From the NCBI RefSeq assembly GCF_001544135.1, contig NZ_BCPV01000022.1:1-62473 (forward strand): DNA of 62,473 bases, read 5' to 3'. Positions 17,453 through 25,192 of the stretch are shown here, piece after piece. How positions within the stretch are numbered: the stretch's first letter is position 1; each line of letters starts with the position of its first letter. This DNA is from Geobacillus zalihae NBRC 101842 (GTDB lineage Bacteria > Bacillota > Bacilli > Bacillales > Anoxybacillaceae). Under the pieces are notes generated by a model. It did no database searches, was not told the origin of the DNA, and saw only the letters and a program-made list of their open reading frames with translations. The position numbers and the translations under genes were made by a program.

Positions 17453-17547
17453 TTCCGGTTTCTCCCCTTTCCAAGCCTTTTCGCCGGCCATACACTGACT
17501 TTCGCCGTATTTTCGGCCAATGGAATGATCCATTCTCCCCATCCATC

Positions 17548-17576
17548 AGTCTACTCTTTCTTTTTTTGAATTGCAA
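17548..17576 (-). promoter_or_regulatory. Promoter-like boxes ahead of thiM
   Basis: On the minus strand TTGCAA (17576-17571) and TAGACT (17553-17548) are spaced 17 bases, about 95 bases upstream of the thiM start. The leader between is too short for, and lacks the conserved CTGAGA of, a thiamine riboswitch. Confidence 0.4.
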
Positions 17577-17624
17577 GACAAAGAAAAAAGGCGGCCGCCA
17601 AAGCGCACCTCCCTTTTTGTTCCA

Positions 17625-18647
17625 TTACGAACGCGGCCATTCGGCCGCGCCTCCCTCTTCGGGCGGCGCCGCCGGCGACAGCCGCTGCGGCAGCGGCCAA
17701 TTCCACAAATCCAAATCGATGATATAACGCGGCCTCCGTTTCGTTTCTTTGTAAATTTTTCCAATATATTCACCAATCAGCCCGAGCGCCATCAGCTGCA
17801 AGCCCCCTAACAGCCAGATGGACGTAATGAGCGACGTCCAACCCGTTTCCGTATGCCCGACCCATTTGAGAAAAAGAAAATAGGCGCCAAACATCAAGCT
17901 GACGACAAACGAGAGAAACCCAACGAGCGAAATGAAACGGATCGGGGTGACGCTGAACGACGTCACGCCGTCAAGCGCAAAGGCGATCATTTTTTTCAGC
18001 GGATATTTCGTTTTCCCGGCCGGCCGCTCTTTTCGGTCATAATAAACCGTCGCCGACCGAAAGCCCAAAAGTGGAACGATGCCGCGCAAAAACAAGTTCA
18101 CTTCCCCGAACTGTTCAAGCGCGTCCACAGCGCGCCGGCTCATAAGGCGATAGTCGGCGTGATTGTAAACGATATCGACGCCAAACGCCTTCATCAACCG
18201 ATAAAACCCTTGCGCCGTATGGCGCTTGAACCATGTATCGGCATCGCGCCGCCGGCGCACGCCGTAGACGATGTCATAGCCTTCGCGAAACTTTTGCACA
18301 AATTCCCGAATCGCCGCTACATCATCTTGCAAATCGGCGTCGATCGAAATGAGGCAATCGGCATGCCTTTTCGCGGCGAACAGCCCAGCAAGCAGCGCGT
18401 TTTGATGCCCGGCGTTATGCGCCAGTTTCAGCCCTTTCACTTCCGGGTGGCGCAAACTCGCTTTGTATATGATCTTCCATGTGTCATCACAGCTGCCGTC
18501 ATCGACGAACAAAAGCGCGCTGTTGGATGAAATGAGCTGCTCTTCAATCAATTGTTCGCGCAACTCCCGTAAGCGGCGGATCGTCTCCGGCAGCACCTCT
18601 TCTTCGTTGTAACACGGCACAACAATAGCCAACGTCGGTTCGAACAT
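17625..18647 (-). CDS. ykoT: Family 2 glycosyltransferase, YkoT-like (polyprenyl-phosphate glycosyltransferase type)
   Basis: This GtrB/DPM1-type enzyme of 340 residues probably transfers a sugar from a nucleotide donor to undecaprenyl phosphate at the membrane. It has a GT-A domain with VVPCYNEEEVLPETI at residues 8-22, VDDGSCDDT, and the metal-binding SIDADLQDD. Two C-terminal membrane helices lie around residues 230-300 (LVGFLSFVVSLMFGAYFLFL and a second pair). ATG 18647 follows GGAGGAAGGTGAC; the preceding ykoS stop is one base away. The same two genes are paired in B. subtilis, which supports joint function in cell-surface glycosylation. Confidence 0.85.
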   Translation of the reverse strand: MFEPTLAIVVPCYNEEEVLPETIRRLRELREQLIEEQLISSNSALLFVDDGSCDDTWKIIYKASLRHPEVKGLKLAHNAGHQNALLAGLFAAKRHADCLISIDADLQDDVAAIREFVQKFREGYDIVYGVRRRRDADTWFKRHTAQGFYRLMKAFGVDIVYNHADYRLMSRRAVDALEQFGEVNLFLRGIVPLLGFRSATVYYDRKERPAGKTKYPLKKMIAFALDGVTSFSVTPIRFISLVGFLSFVVSLMFGAYFLFLKWVGHTETGWTSLITSIWLLGGLQLMALGLIGEYIGKIYKETKRRPRYIIDLDLWNWPLPQRLSPAAPPEEGGAAEWPRS

Positions 18648-18648
18648 G

Positions 18649-20328
18649 TCACCTTCCTCCCTCCGGCACGACTTTGTATAAATAGATGGTCCACGCGGAC
18701 TCTTTGGAACGGAACACCCGCTCAAGGCTCAAGGCGTTTTTGCTGGCATTTTCAATCGGCAGCGCTGAAAAAATGTAGCGCCCGCCCATGTCATAAAACA
18801 CGTTTGTGTTCAATTCCAAGTTGCGAATCGTCCGCTTCGAGTTTTTCTGAAACATATACCGCTTGCCCAGCTCATCGACGAACAAATAGCAGCGCCCGCC
18901 CCATTCATCGAAATACTGGCGCAGTTTTTTGTTTTTCGCGAGCTCCTTGGCGATGATGCGGCGAAACCGATGCTTGTATTCGAGCGGATAAAAGTTGTTG
19001 TACGTATCGAGTGTGTAAAAGCCGTTGTATTGAGCGATCGCCGGGTGGATGCCGATGCTGGCGACACGGTATGTATGCACCGGGCGGCCGATATAGCGGC
19101 GAATGGCGGCAAACTGCTTTTCCGCGTAAAACTCGCGAAACGACGGCTTGTCGCGGTAGACGATTTCCTCATTGCATAAAGCAAGCACGACAAGCTGCAA
19201 GACAATGGCCGCCGCACCGACCGCCCGCCACCTTCGGCCTTCCTGCCAAAAAATTTTCAGCGCCAGTGCAAACAAGACGTAAATCACCATTGGCCGCAAA
19301 AAATGGTAGCGGGCGAAATTGAACTTATCGAGCAAATCAAACCGTTCGGTGAGCGGCAGCCATCCTTTGTAAAACCAAAACGCATACCATGTCGACAACG
19401 CGAAGTTCAACCCGTGCAAAATCAAAAACAGTTTCTCCCGCCGCCAGCTTTTCCGCTTCCATACAATGTACAAGGCAACGAGCGTCACCGGTAAAATGAC
19501 GAGCCCATGCACGGTCATGACGTGGGTATGGCCGAGCACATAGTTTTTGAACGTCAGCCGGATGACGCGCCAAAGCGGCAGACGGGCGTGGAAATATTCG
19601 TCGCGGCTTGTCGGCTCATTGGAAAACAAGAGCGAATGGACAAGCCGGTAATCGACCGCCAAATAGAGCATCGTCATATAGACGATGGCCGCCAAAAACC
19701 GCCAATTCCAACCCTTGCCGCGGATGACATCAATGAGCCACCAAATCCCAAGCGCGCTCAAGAAAAAGAAAAATCCAAGCACGAAGCTCGAATAGAGCGG
19801 CAAAAGCGTCAACACCGCCCAGTTCACCCATGAACGCTCGCCGCCCCGAATGTTTAAAAACGCCCAAAGCGCAAGCGGCATCCCGAGCGTACTTAACATT
19901 CCCGATGGCCAAAACGGCGTCAAGGCAAACGTCAACGAAGAGCCGATGCGAATCCATCCCCAGCGCTCGCCCGGCAGCACATGTTTTCGCAGCAGCAAAT
20001 ACATGCCGATGAACGCCAATACGCGGGTTGCGGCTTGACTGAGCCCATAGGCGTAAATGGATGGAAACAGGGCGTGAAGCCAAACGATGCCGCTGAATTC
20101 TGTGCCGAACGCGTTGCGCGGCAGGCCGTTGATGATTTGCGGAATGACCCCATCGACCGGTCCGAACAGCTCACCGCTTCGAGTGAGCACCTTATACCAA
20201 GCGATGTTGGAATCCAAATTGTCATGAACGCGCATATGCGCATCTTCACCGAGCACAAAGTACGGCGACACGTACAAGGCGATGGCAACGAAAGAGAAGA
20301 GCAGGAGTCTCTTTTCGATGGACGGCAC
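18649..20328 (-). CDS. ykoS: YkoS-like polytopic membrane protein (DUF6044 type)
   Basis: This protein of 559 residues has roughly ten membrane helices in its first 390 residues. A hydrophilic, probably extracytoplasmic C-terminal domain of about 170 residues follows. The luminal-loop start (residues 25-50, GEDAHMRVHDNLDSNIAW, with acidic residues) resembles GT-C glycosyltransferases and YfhO-like proteins. B. subtilis has the same YkoS-YkoT pair. It would use the lipid-linked sugar made by its partner on a surface acceptor; the acceptor is not known. The gene starts after AAAGGGGGAGAAAAGGTG. Confidence 0.75.
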   Translation of the reverse strand: MPSIEKRLLLFSFVAIALYVSPYFVLGEDAHMRVHDNLDSNIAWYKVLTRSGELFGPVDGVIPQIINGLPRNAFGTEFSGIVWLHALFPSIYAYGLSQAATRVLAFIGMYLLLRKHVLPGERWGWIRIGSSLTFALTPFWPSGMLSTLGMPLALWAFLNIRGGERSWVNWAVLTLLPLYSSFVLGFFFFLSALGIWWLIDVIRGKGWNWRFLAAIVYMTMLYLAVDYRLVHSLLFSNEPTSRDEYFHARLPLWRVIRLTFKNYVLGHTHVMTVHGLVILPVTLVALYIVWKRKSWRREKLFLILHGLNFALSTWYAFWFYKGWLPLTERFDLLDKFNFARYHFLRPMVIYVLFALALKIFWQEGRRWRAVGAAAIVLQLVVLALCNEEIVYRDKPSFREFYAEKQFAAIRRYIGRPVHTYRVASIGIHPAIAQYNGFYTLDTYNNFYPLEYKHRFRRIIAKELAKNKKLRQYFDEWGGRCYLFVDELGKRYMFQKNSKRTIRNLELNTNVFYDMGGRYIFSALPIENASKNALSLERVFRSKESAWTIYLYKVVPEGGR

Positions 20329-20431
20329 CTTTTCTCCCCCTTTCGCTTTTACTCATGTCTTTCCTTATTGTTCAACCCAACAGGAAAATTATTCATGGGA
20401 ATGGAAAAAAACGGACTCCCGTCCAAACAAA

Positions 20432-20473
20432 AAAACCGCCGTCGGCCAATTGAAGCCTGATGACGGCGGTTTT
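20432..20473 (-). terminator. Strong terminator between the lactonase gene and ykoS
   Basis: A perfect 12-bp stem (AAAACCGCCGTC with GACGGCGGTTTT) has an 18-base loop and ends in TTTTTTTG on the minus strand. It closes transcription coming from the acyl-CoA ligase/lactonase operon. Confidence 0.75.
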
Positions 20474-20588
20474 CTATTCACCTTTTGAACAGCCTTTTGC
20501 AGGCAACACAACGTTGCCCAAAAAAGCTGGTGATGGAACGAAAAAACGCGCGAACCATGGAGATTTCGCTCTTGAGCTCTTGAACGCT

Positions 20589-20620
20589 CTCCCACCTACG
20601 CTCACGCGTGGAAGTGGGGG
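20589..20620 (+). repeat. Hairpin resembling an IS200/IS605-family right end (possible insertion remnant)
   Basis: CTCCCAC (20589-20595) pairs with GTGGGGG (20614-20620), with an inner ACGC/GCGT palindrome, and is followed by TTTTCTC. Sub-terminal hairpins of this CCCACC...GTGGGGG type mark right ends of IS605/IS1341 elements in thermophilic bacilli. No transposase ORF remains. It sits in a 243-base non-coding gap between the terminator at 20473 and the lactonase stop at 20716; the rest of the gap shows only a GGCAAC/GTTGCC hairpin near 20506-20522. Confidence 0.3.
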
Positions 20621-20715
20621 TTTTCTCGGTTCAGGATGATCAACAACCGCTTTTCCGCGCGTTCGCAACAACGATTTTGCAGAAAGCGCGGTTTTTACCG
20701 ACCTTGCAAACGGCG

Positions 20716-21696
20716 TCAAGCCGAGAACAGCGCCGCCGGATTGCCGATGAACATTTGCTCAAGCACTTCGTCGCGGATTCCTTCATTTTTCAGCGCGGGA
20801 ATGAGGTTCACAAACAAATGCTCGACATGCCAATTTTTCATCATTTCCGCAAACGGCTCCGGCAGCGTAAACGGCCGGCCAAGCCAAACGTTGACAGTGT
20901 CATGCGACAGCATAATTTGTTTCTCGTACCCATCGCGGAGCAGAGCAAGGAGCGTCCGCACCCGCTCCTCATCAGTCGGCGCGCCGACCATCCCTTGGAT
21001 GCCGAAGCGGTCAAACGCAATGTAAACGCCGTAAGCAAGCGTCTTTCGATGATAGTCCGGGTCCGTGTTGCCGCACATATGGCCGATGACAATTTTTTTC
21101 GGATCGGCGCCGTGCTCAAGCAAATAGGCGGCTTGTTCCGGCCCCATCGTTCCTTCTTGCGTATGGGTGATGATGACCGCACCCGTCTCTTTTTGCGCGC
21201 GGGCGGCAGCGCGGAAGAACATCTTTTCGTACTCGGTGATGCACCCTTTGCTCGAGGCGAGCTTGATGACACCCGCCTTGATTCCGGTATCGGCAATGCC
21301 CTCGGTCAGCTCGGCCATAAACATGTCGTAAATATCATCTTCCGCTGTTCCGAGAAGCCGGCGGAATTGGAAGTACGGCGGCGCCCCTTCCCCTTCATAA
21401 TAATAGCCGGTGGCGCAAATAATGTTCAGTCCCGTCTCTTCAGCAACGCGCCGCAAAAATGCCGGGTTGCGCCCGCAGTCGTTCGGCGTCGGATCGACAA
21501 CCGTTTGAATGCCGTGCCGCTTCATCTTTTCCGCCGCCTCGACTGCGACGCGAAGCGCCTCGTCTTCGCGGAACGTGCCGCGCGTCACATCGCCTTGAAA
21601 CCCTGGATAGCCGAAGAGGAAATGCTCGTGGATGAGCGTTTTGCCAAGCTGTTCCACCGGCACTGGGCCAAGGACGGTTTCGACCGTCTTCGCCAT
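20716..21696 (-). CDS. Phosphotriesterase-like lactonase (PLL, GkaP/GKL type)
   Basis: This is a binuclear-metal amidohydrolase of 326 residues that hydrolyses lactones, including acyl-homoserine lactones, and weakly organophosphates. All metal ligands are present: His23 and His25 in LIHEHF, carboxylated Lys145 in GVIKLASS, His178 in IITHTQEG, His206 in VIGHMCGN, and Asp266 in LSHDTVNVW. The sequence closely follows the characterised Geobacillus kaustophilus enzyme as I remember it. The start codon overlaps the stop of the acyl-CoA ligase gene (TGATG). A natural role in lipid or lactone metabolism is therefore at least as likely as quorum quenching. Confidence 0.9.
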   Translation of the reverse strand: MAKTVETVLGPVPVEQLGKTLIHEHFLFGYPGFQGDVTRGTFREDEALRVAVEAAEKMKRHGIQTVVDPTPNDCGRNPAFLRRVAEETGLNIICATGYYYEGEGAPPYFQFRRLLGTAEDDIYDMFMAELTEGIADTGIKAGVIKLASSKGCITEYEKMFFRAAARAQKETGAVIITHTQEGTMGPEQAAYLLEHGADPKKIVIGHMCGNTDPDYHRKTLAYGVYIAFDRFGIQGMVGAPTDEERVRTLLALLRDGYEKQIMLSHDTVNVWLGRPFTLPEPFAEMMKNWHVEHLFVNLIPALKNEGIRDEVLEQMFIGNPAALFSA

Positions 21697-23378
21697 CAGG
21701 CGTTCACCCCTTTCCCCGCTTTTTCATATTCCTCTTCCTGCAATTTTCGCCAAAGCAACTTGCCGCTTGACGTCATCGGCAGCGACGAGCGGAATTCGAC
21801 GAGGCGCGGATATTTGTACGCCGCCATTTGCGTCTTGGACCATTCAATGATCTCTTCTTCCGTTACTTTGCCGACATACTCGTCATGAAGGACGATAAAC
21901 GCCTTCACCGTTTCGCCGCGGCGCGGATCCGGCACGCCGACGACGCACGCCTGCTGAACAGCCGGATGTTTGTACAAAAGCGACTCGACTTCGGTCGGCC
22001 ACACTTTGTATCCAGAAGCGTTGATCATCCGTTTGACGCGGTCGACGATGAAAAAGTAGCCTTCCTCATCCATCCGCCCGATGTCGCCGGTGCGGAAAAA
22101 CCGCTTGCCGTCGAGCTCGATGAACGCTTCTTCCGTTTCTTTTTCACGCCGGTAATAGCCGCGGAACACTTGCGGACCACAAACGACGATCTCCCCGACT
22201 TCGCCGACGCCAAGCTCCCGCCCCGTCGCCGGGTCGATGATGCGCGCGTCGACGTCAAACGACGGAACGCCGAGACATTGCAATTTCGGCCGGTCCGGCG
22301 GATTGAAATGCGTCTGCGAAATCGTCTCCGTCAGCCCGTAGCCTTCAAAATAACGGACGCCGGTGAGCTGGAACAATTTTTCCCCGACCGCTTCCGGAAG
22401 CGCCGCTCCGCCGCCGGAAATGCTCGAAAGCGAGGAAATGTCATACCGGCCAAGCGCCGGGTTGGCCAAAAAGTCGATCAGCATCGTGCTGATGTTCACC
22501 CAATGCGTGCAGCGGTGCAATTCAATCAGTCGGGCGGCCGCGTCCCGATCCCAGCGCGTCATCAACACCATGGCGGCGCCGGCGAAAATCGGCGTATGCA
22601 TGCTATGGACCATCCCCGTGACATGGAAAAACGGCAGCGTCGCCAACGCGACCGAATCGCTCGTCACATCGCCCCAGTGGTAGGCGCCGACGATGTTGGC
22701 GTTCACCGTCCGGTGCGGGTGGATGCAGCCTTTTGGCACCCCGGTCGTCCCGGATGTGTATGGCAAGACGGCGATGTCATCAACATGGCCGTTGTATGGA
22801 AGCGGCGGCAATTGGGCGCCGAGGCAGTCCGCCCATAAAAGAATGCGCTCATCCCCAATGGCCCGCCGCGGCGCCGCCACTTCAGCCGGAAGCGAAACCG
22901 GCGATTCATCGGAAGCATAATCAGAATAAGCGGCGACGATGATTTGTTCCAACGCCGTTCGTCCAAGGAGCGGGGCCGCTTTGTCAAGCAGCTCCTGTCC
23001 AACGATGGCGACTCTCGTTTCGCAATCATGGACGTAAAAGGAAAGCTCCTCTGAGGTGTTCATCGGATTGATCGGCACGACGATCGCTTCAGCGCGCAAA
23101 ATGGCATAGTAGGAGATGACAAACTGCGGAGAATTTTGCATGTACAAGAGAACGCGGTCGCCCGGTTTGACGGACAGCTTTTGCTGCAAATAGCCGGCCA
23201 ACGCGTTCACTTCATCGAGCAACTGTTTGTACGAATACACGGCTCCGTAATAGTAAATCGCCGTTTTGTTCGGATAGCGCTTCGCCGTTGTTTCCAAATG
23301 GTCGACCAGCGTCGTCTCCGGCACAGCCAGCGTTTTTGAGAGCCGTTTCGGCCAATACGGGTAATGTCTCGTATTCAT
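21696..23378 (-). CDS. Long-chain fatty-acid--CoA ligase (AMP-binding)
   Basis: This adenylate-forming enzyme of 560 residues activates a fatty acid to its CoA thioester. It has the P-loop-like YTSGTTGVPKGCIHPH near residue 185, GYGLTETISQTHFNPPDRP, RTGDIGRMDEEGYFFIVDRVK, and a catalytic Lys in SSGKLLWRKLQ near the C-terminus. ATG 23378 follows AAAAGGAGGAGGAAAACGG; an apparent extension to 23540 runs through the promoter region. It is coupled to the lactonase gene downstream. A promoter with an operator-like dyad precedes it. Confidence 0.9.
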   Translation of the reverse strand: MNTRHYPYWPKRLSKTLAVPETTLVDHLETTAKRYPNKTAIYYYGAVYSYKQLLDEVNALAGYLQQKLSVKPGDRVLLYMQNSPQFVISYYAILRAEAIVVPINPMNTSEELSFYVHDCETRVAIVGQELLDKAAPLLGRTALEQIIVAAYSDYASDESPVSLPAEVAAPRRAIGDERILLWADCLGAQLPPLPYNGHVDDIAVLPYTSGTTGVPKGCIHPHRTVNANIVGAYHWGDVTSDSVALATLPFFHVTGMVHSMHTPIFAGAAMVLMTRWDRDAAARLIELHRCTHWVNISTMLIDFLANPALGRYDISSLSSISGGGAALPEAVGEKLFQLTGVRYFEGYGLTETISQTHFNPPDRPKLQCLGVPSFDVDARIIDPATGRELGVGEVGEIVVCGPQVFRGYYRREKETEEAFIELDGKRFFRTGDIGRMDEEGYFFIVDRVKRMINASGYKVWPTEVESLLYKHPAVQQACVVGVPDPRRGETVKAFIVLHDEYVGKVTEEEIIEWSKTQMAAYKYPRLVEFRSSLPMTSSGKLLWRKLQEEEYEKAGKGVNA

Positions 23379-23458
23379 TCCGTTTTCCTCCTCCTTTTCA
23401 CGCGATCGTTCACTGCGGCAGCCTCCACGCAAGCAGCATTGGATAGCTTTTTTTACTG

Positions 23459-23495
23459 ACCAGTTGGTATATAGCCGACTATTTTTTATTGTACA
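23459..23495 (-). promoter_or_regulatory. Promoter and operator-like dyad of the acyl-CoA ligase/lactonase operon
   Basis: On the minus strand TGTACA (23495-23490) and TATATA (23473-23468) are spaced by 16 bases. Immediately downstream ACCAACTGGT (23468-23459) carries an ACCA/TGGT dyad of the kind bound by TetR-family repressors in fatty-acid degradation operons. The regulator gene is not adjacent. Confidence 0.4.
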
Positions 23496-23650
23496 CGCTT
23501 TCATGAATATTTTCAATAATTTTCTGAATATACAAAACAAAAAAATACACCGCCTACAACAGGCGGCAGACGATCGCTTTGATGTCTGCTCCGTGCATAC
23601 CGTTTCCCCTTTCTTGGCCCGTCATCATTTGCTTGTTCGTTTTTGGTTGA

Positions 23651-23680
23651 TAGACAAAAGCCAATATGGCAAAATATGAT
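23651..23680 (+). promoter_or_regulatory. Promoter of the excalibur-domain gene
   Basis: TAGACA (23651-23656) and TATGAT (23675-23680) are spaced 18 bases, 42 bases before the ATG at 23722. Confidence 0.5.
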
Positions 23681-23721
23681 TCTAGAAAAGCTTACCATTA
23701 TGTTGCAAAGAGGAGGAACAC

Positions 23722-23906
23722 ATGATGAGATTCGTGATCCCGCTTGTCCTTTCCTTTGCGCTCGCAGCCAGCTTTTTCTTCGACTCGTTCCGTTCGGCCG
23801 AAGCGGCAGCCAAAATCAAAACGTATCCAAACTGCACCGCGCTGAACAAAGAGTATCCAGGGGGCGCGGCCCGCTCCGCCTCTGTCAAAAACAAAGGAGG
23901 TGGCAA
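23722..23906 (+). pseudogene. Excalibur calcium-binding domain protein, 3'-truncated
   Basis: A sound start (GAGGAGGAACAC then ATG) leads into a signal peptide (residues 3-28, ending in SAEAAAK). The first half of an excalibur domain follows: KTYPNCTALNKEYPGG and SASVKNKGGG. The second half, which normally ends with the DxDxDGIACE calcium-loop, is absent. Instead, from about 23907 the DNA is the antisense of a truncated DUF523 gene. The open frame continues to 24078 but without domain similarity. The product would have been a small secreted protein. Confidence 0.65.
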
Positions 23907-24155
23907 ATTCATTTCCCTCGTCCAATCTCGGTTCGTCGACGACTGCACAAGCCGCCTTTCCTCGCCTCGTTTCACAAGTCGGACCGTCTCCCGCGGAACC
24001 CCAAGCCCAATGGCCACTTCTGGGCATACAGGCACAAGCCGAGCAAACTCCCCTAAACGAGAGACAAACGAATTGTGAATGATATCGCAGTTATACCGGC
24101 AGGCAGAAAAGCCGAGGCATTCGCTGACCACCACTGTCGGAATGGCGTAGTGCAT
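23907..24155 (-). pseudogene. DUF523 domain protein, 3'-truncated
   Basis: ATG 24155 follows AAAGGAG with 9-base spacing. The product begins MHYAIPTVVVSECLGF, then ACRYNCDIIHNSFV, FARLVPVCPEVAIGLGVPR and LVQSSTNRDWTREM, which is the conserved N-terminal part of DUF523 proteins, including the CPEVxxGLG motif. After about 83 residues similarity stops at 23907, exactly where the excalibur gene remnant on the opposite strand begins. The frame reads through antisense of that gene to 23682, which is not DUF523 sequence. One Gly of the usual CRYNG motif is Cys here. Confidence 0.65.
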
Positions 24156-24298
24156 CCTTTTGTACTCCTTTCTCGTTCCGTCACCTCTCTTTGTTATTGT
24201 AACCAATTGAAGATCGACTGTCATGAAGGCCATTTCATTGAGCCAGCCAAAAAATCGGTATAAGTTAGAAGAAGCAATAAACAGCTCCAAATGAAAAC

Positions 24299-24331
24299 AG
24301 CGCCCTAAGCGAGTTTCCTGCTTAAGGCGCT
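24299..24331 (-). terminator. Terminator-like hairpin after the 5-oxoprolinase operon
   Basis: A 12-bp stem with one mismatch (24299-24310 with 24320-24331, 9-base loop) is followed on the minus strand by TGTTTTCATTT. Confidence 0.55.
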
Positions 24332-24425
24332 TATTCGGCAGCTGCTGCATGGCAGTGCACACGCCCATATACACCATTAAAGAAGACGGCAAGGGCGCCA
24401 AATATGGTGTTCCGGCTTTCTTCAT
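24332..24425 (-). pseudogene. Remnant of a gene coupled to pxpA
   Basis: An ATG at 24425 overlaps the pxpA stop (ATGA) and has GAGAGGAAAGACG upstream, a typical coupled gene start. Only about 30 codons ([15 protein letters not shown] and onward) precede the terminator hairpin at 24331-24299. In related operons a transporter gene follows pxpA, but I cannot match these residues to one. The frame stays open into the DUF523 remnant, which has its own start, so a single 247-residue protein is unlikely. Confidence 0.35.
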
Positions 24426-25192
24426 CGTCTTTCCTCTCGGCGCGGCGCCTGAATGGCGATGCCTTCGTTTTGCAAGGCTTGATAGAGCCGCTTGGCAAAT
24501 CGCACCGCCTGTTCATTGTCGCCATGGAGACAGACGGTGTCGGCTTCAATCGCCACGTCCGTCCCTTGCACCGAGCGAACGCGCCGGTCGCGGATCATCA
24601 TAAGCACTTGCGTGACCGCTTCGTCTTCATCCGCGATGATGGCGCGCGGATCGCTTCTTGGGGTGAGCGAACCGTCCGCCTGATACGTCCGGTCGGCGAA
24701 CACTTCGCTCGCCGTACACAAGCCGTAGGCGCGGCCGGCGCGGATGAGTTCGCTTCCCGACAAGCCGTATAAGACAAGCATCGGATCGACATCATGCACC
24801 GCTTTGGCGATCGCTTCGGCCAGCGCCGCGTCTTTCGCCGCCATATTGTACAAGGCGCCGTGCGGCTTCACATGCGTCATCACGCCGCCTTCCGCCTTCA
24901 CAAACGCAGCCAGCGCGCCGATTTGGTAGACTACATAGGCGTATACCTCCTCTGGCGAAACGGCCATGGCGCGCCGTCCGAAGCCAAGCAAATCCGGAAA
25001 CCCCGGGTGGGCGCCGATGGCAACGCCATGCTGGATGGCGAGTTGCACCGTCCGCCGCATGACGAGCGGGTCGCCGGCGTGAAACCCACAGGCGATGTTG
25101 ACAGAGGTCACGTACGATAAGATTTCTTCCTGCCCAAGCCTATACACCCCAAAGCTTTCGCCGAAATCGCAATTCAAATCAATCGTCCTCAC
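24422..25192 (-). CDS. pxpA: 5-oxoprolinase subunit A (LamB/YcsF family)
   Basis: PxpA, with PxpB and PxpC, hydrolyses 5-oxoproline to glutamate using ATP. It has 256 residues from a GTG at 25192 (GGAGGGAGAACG upstream). Family motifs are [12 protein letters not shown] at the start, [34 protein letters not shown] and [14 protein letters not shown]. The start overlaps the end of pxpC by 4 bases. The order here is regulator-pxpB-pxpC-pxpA. Confidence 0.92.
   Translation of the reverse strand: MRTIDLNCDFGESFGVYRLGQEEILSYVTSVNIACGFHAGDPLVMRRTVQLAIQHGVAIGAHPGFPDLLGFGRRAMAVSPEEVYAYVVYQIGALAAFVKAEGGVMTHVKPHGALYNMAAKDAALAEAIAKAVHDVDPMLVLYGLSGSELIRAGRAYGLCTASEVFADRTYQADGSLTPRSDPRAIIADEDEAVTQVLMMIRDRRVRSVQGTDVAIEADTVCLHGDNEQAVRFAKRLYQALQNEGIAIQAPRREERR

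Noticed and set aside
20608-21888. 426-codon plus-strand open frame
   Set aside because: Antisense to the PLL lactonase, all of whose catalytic residues are intact on the minus strand.
23682-24425. Single 247-residue protein reading from the pxpA-coupled ATG through DUF523 and beyond
   Set aside because: The DUF523 part has its own ribosome binding site, a terminator hairpin lies between, and the C-terminal third is antisense of the excalibur gene.
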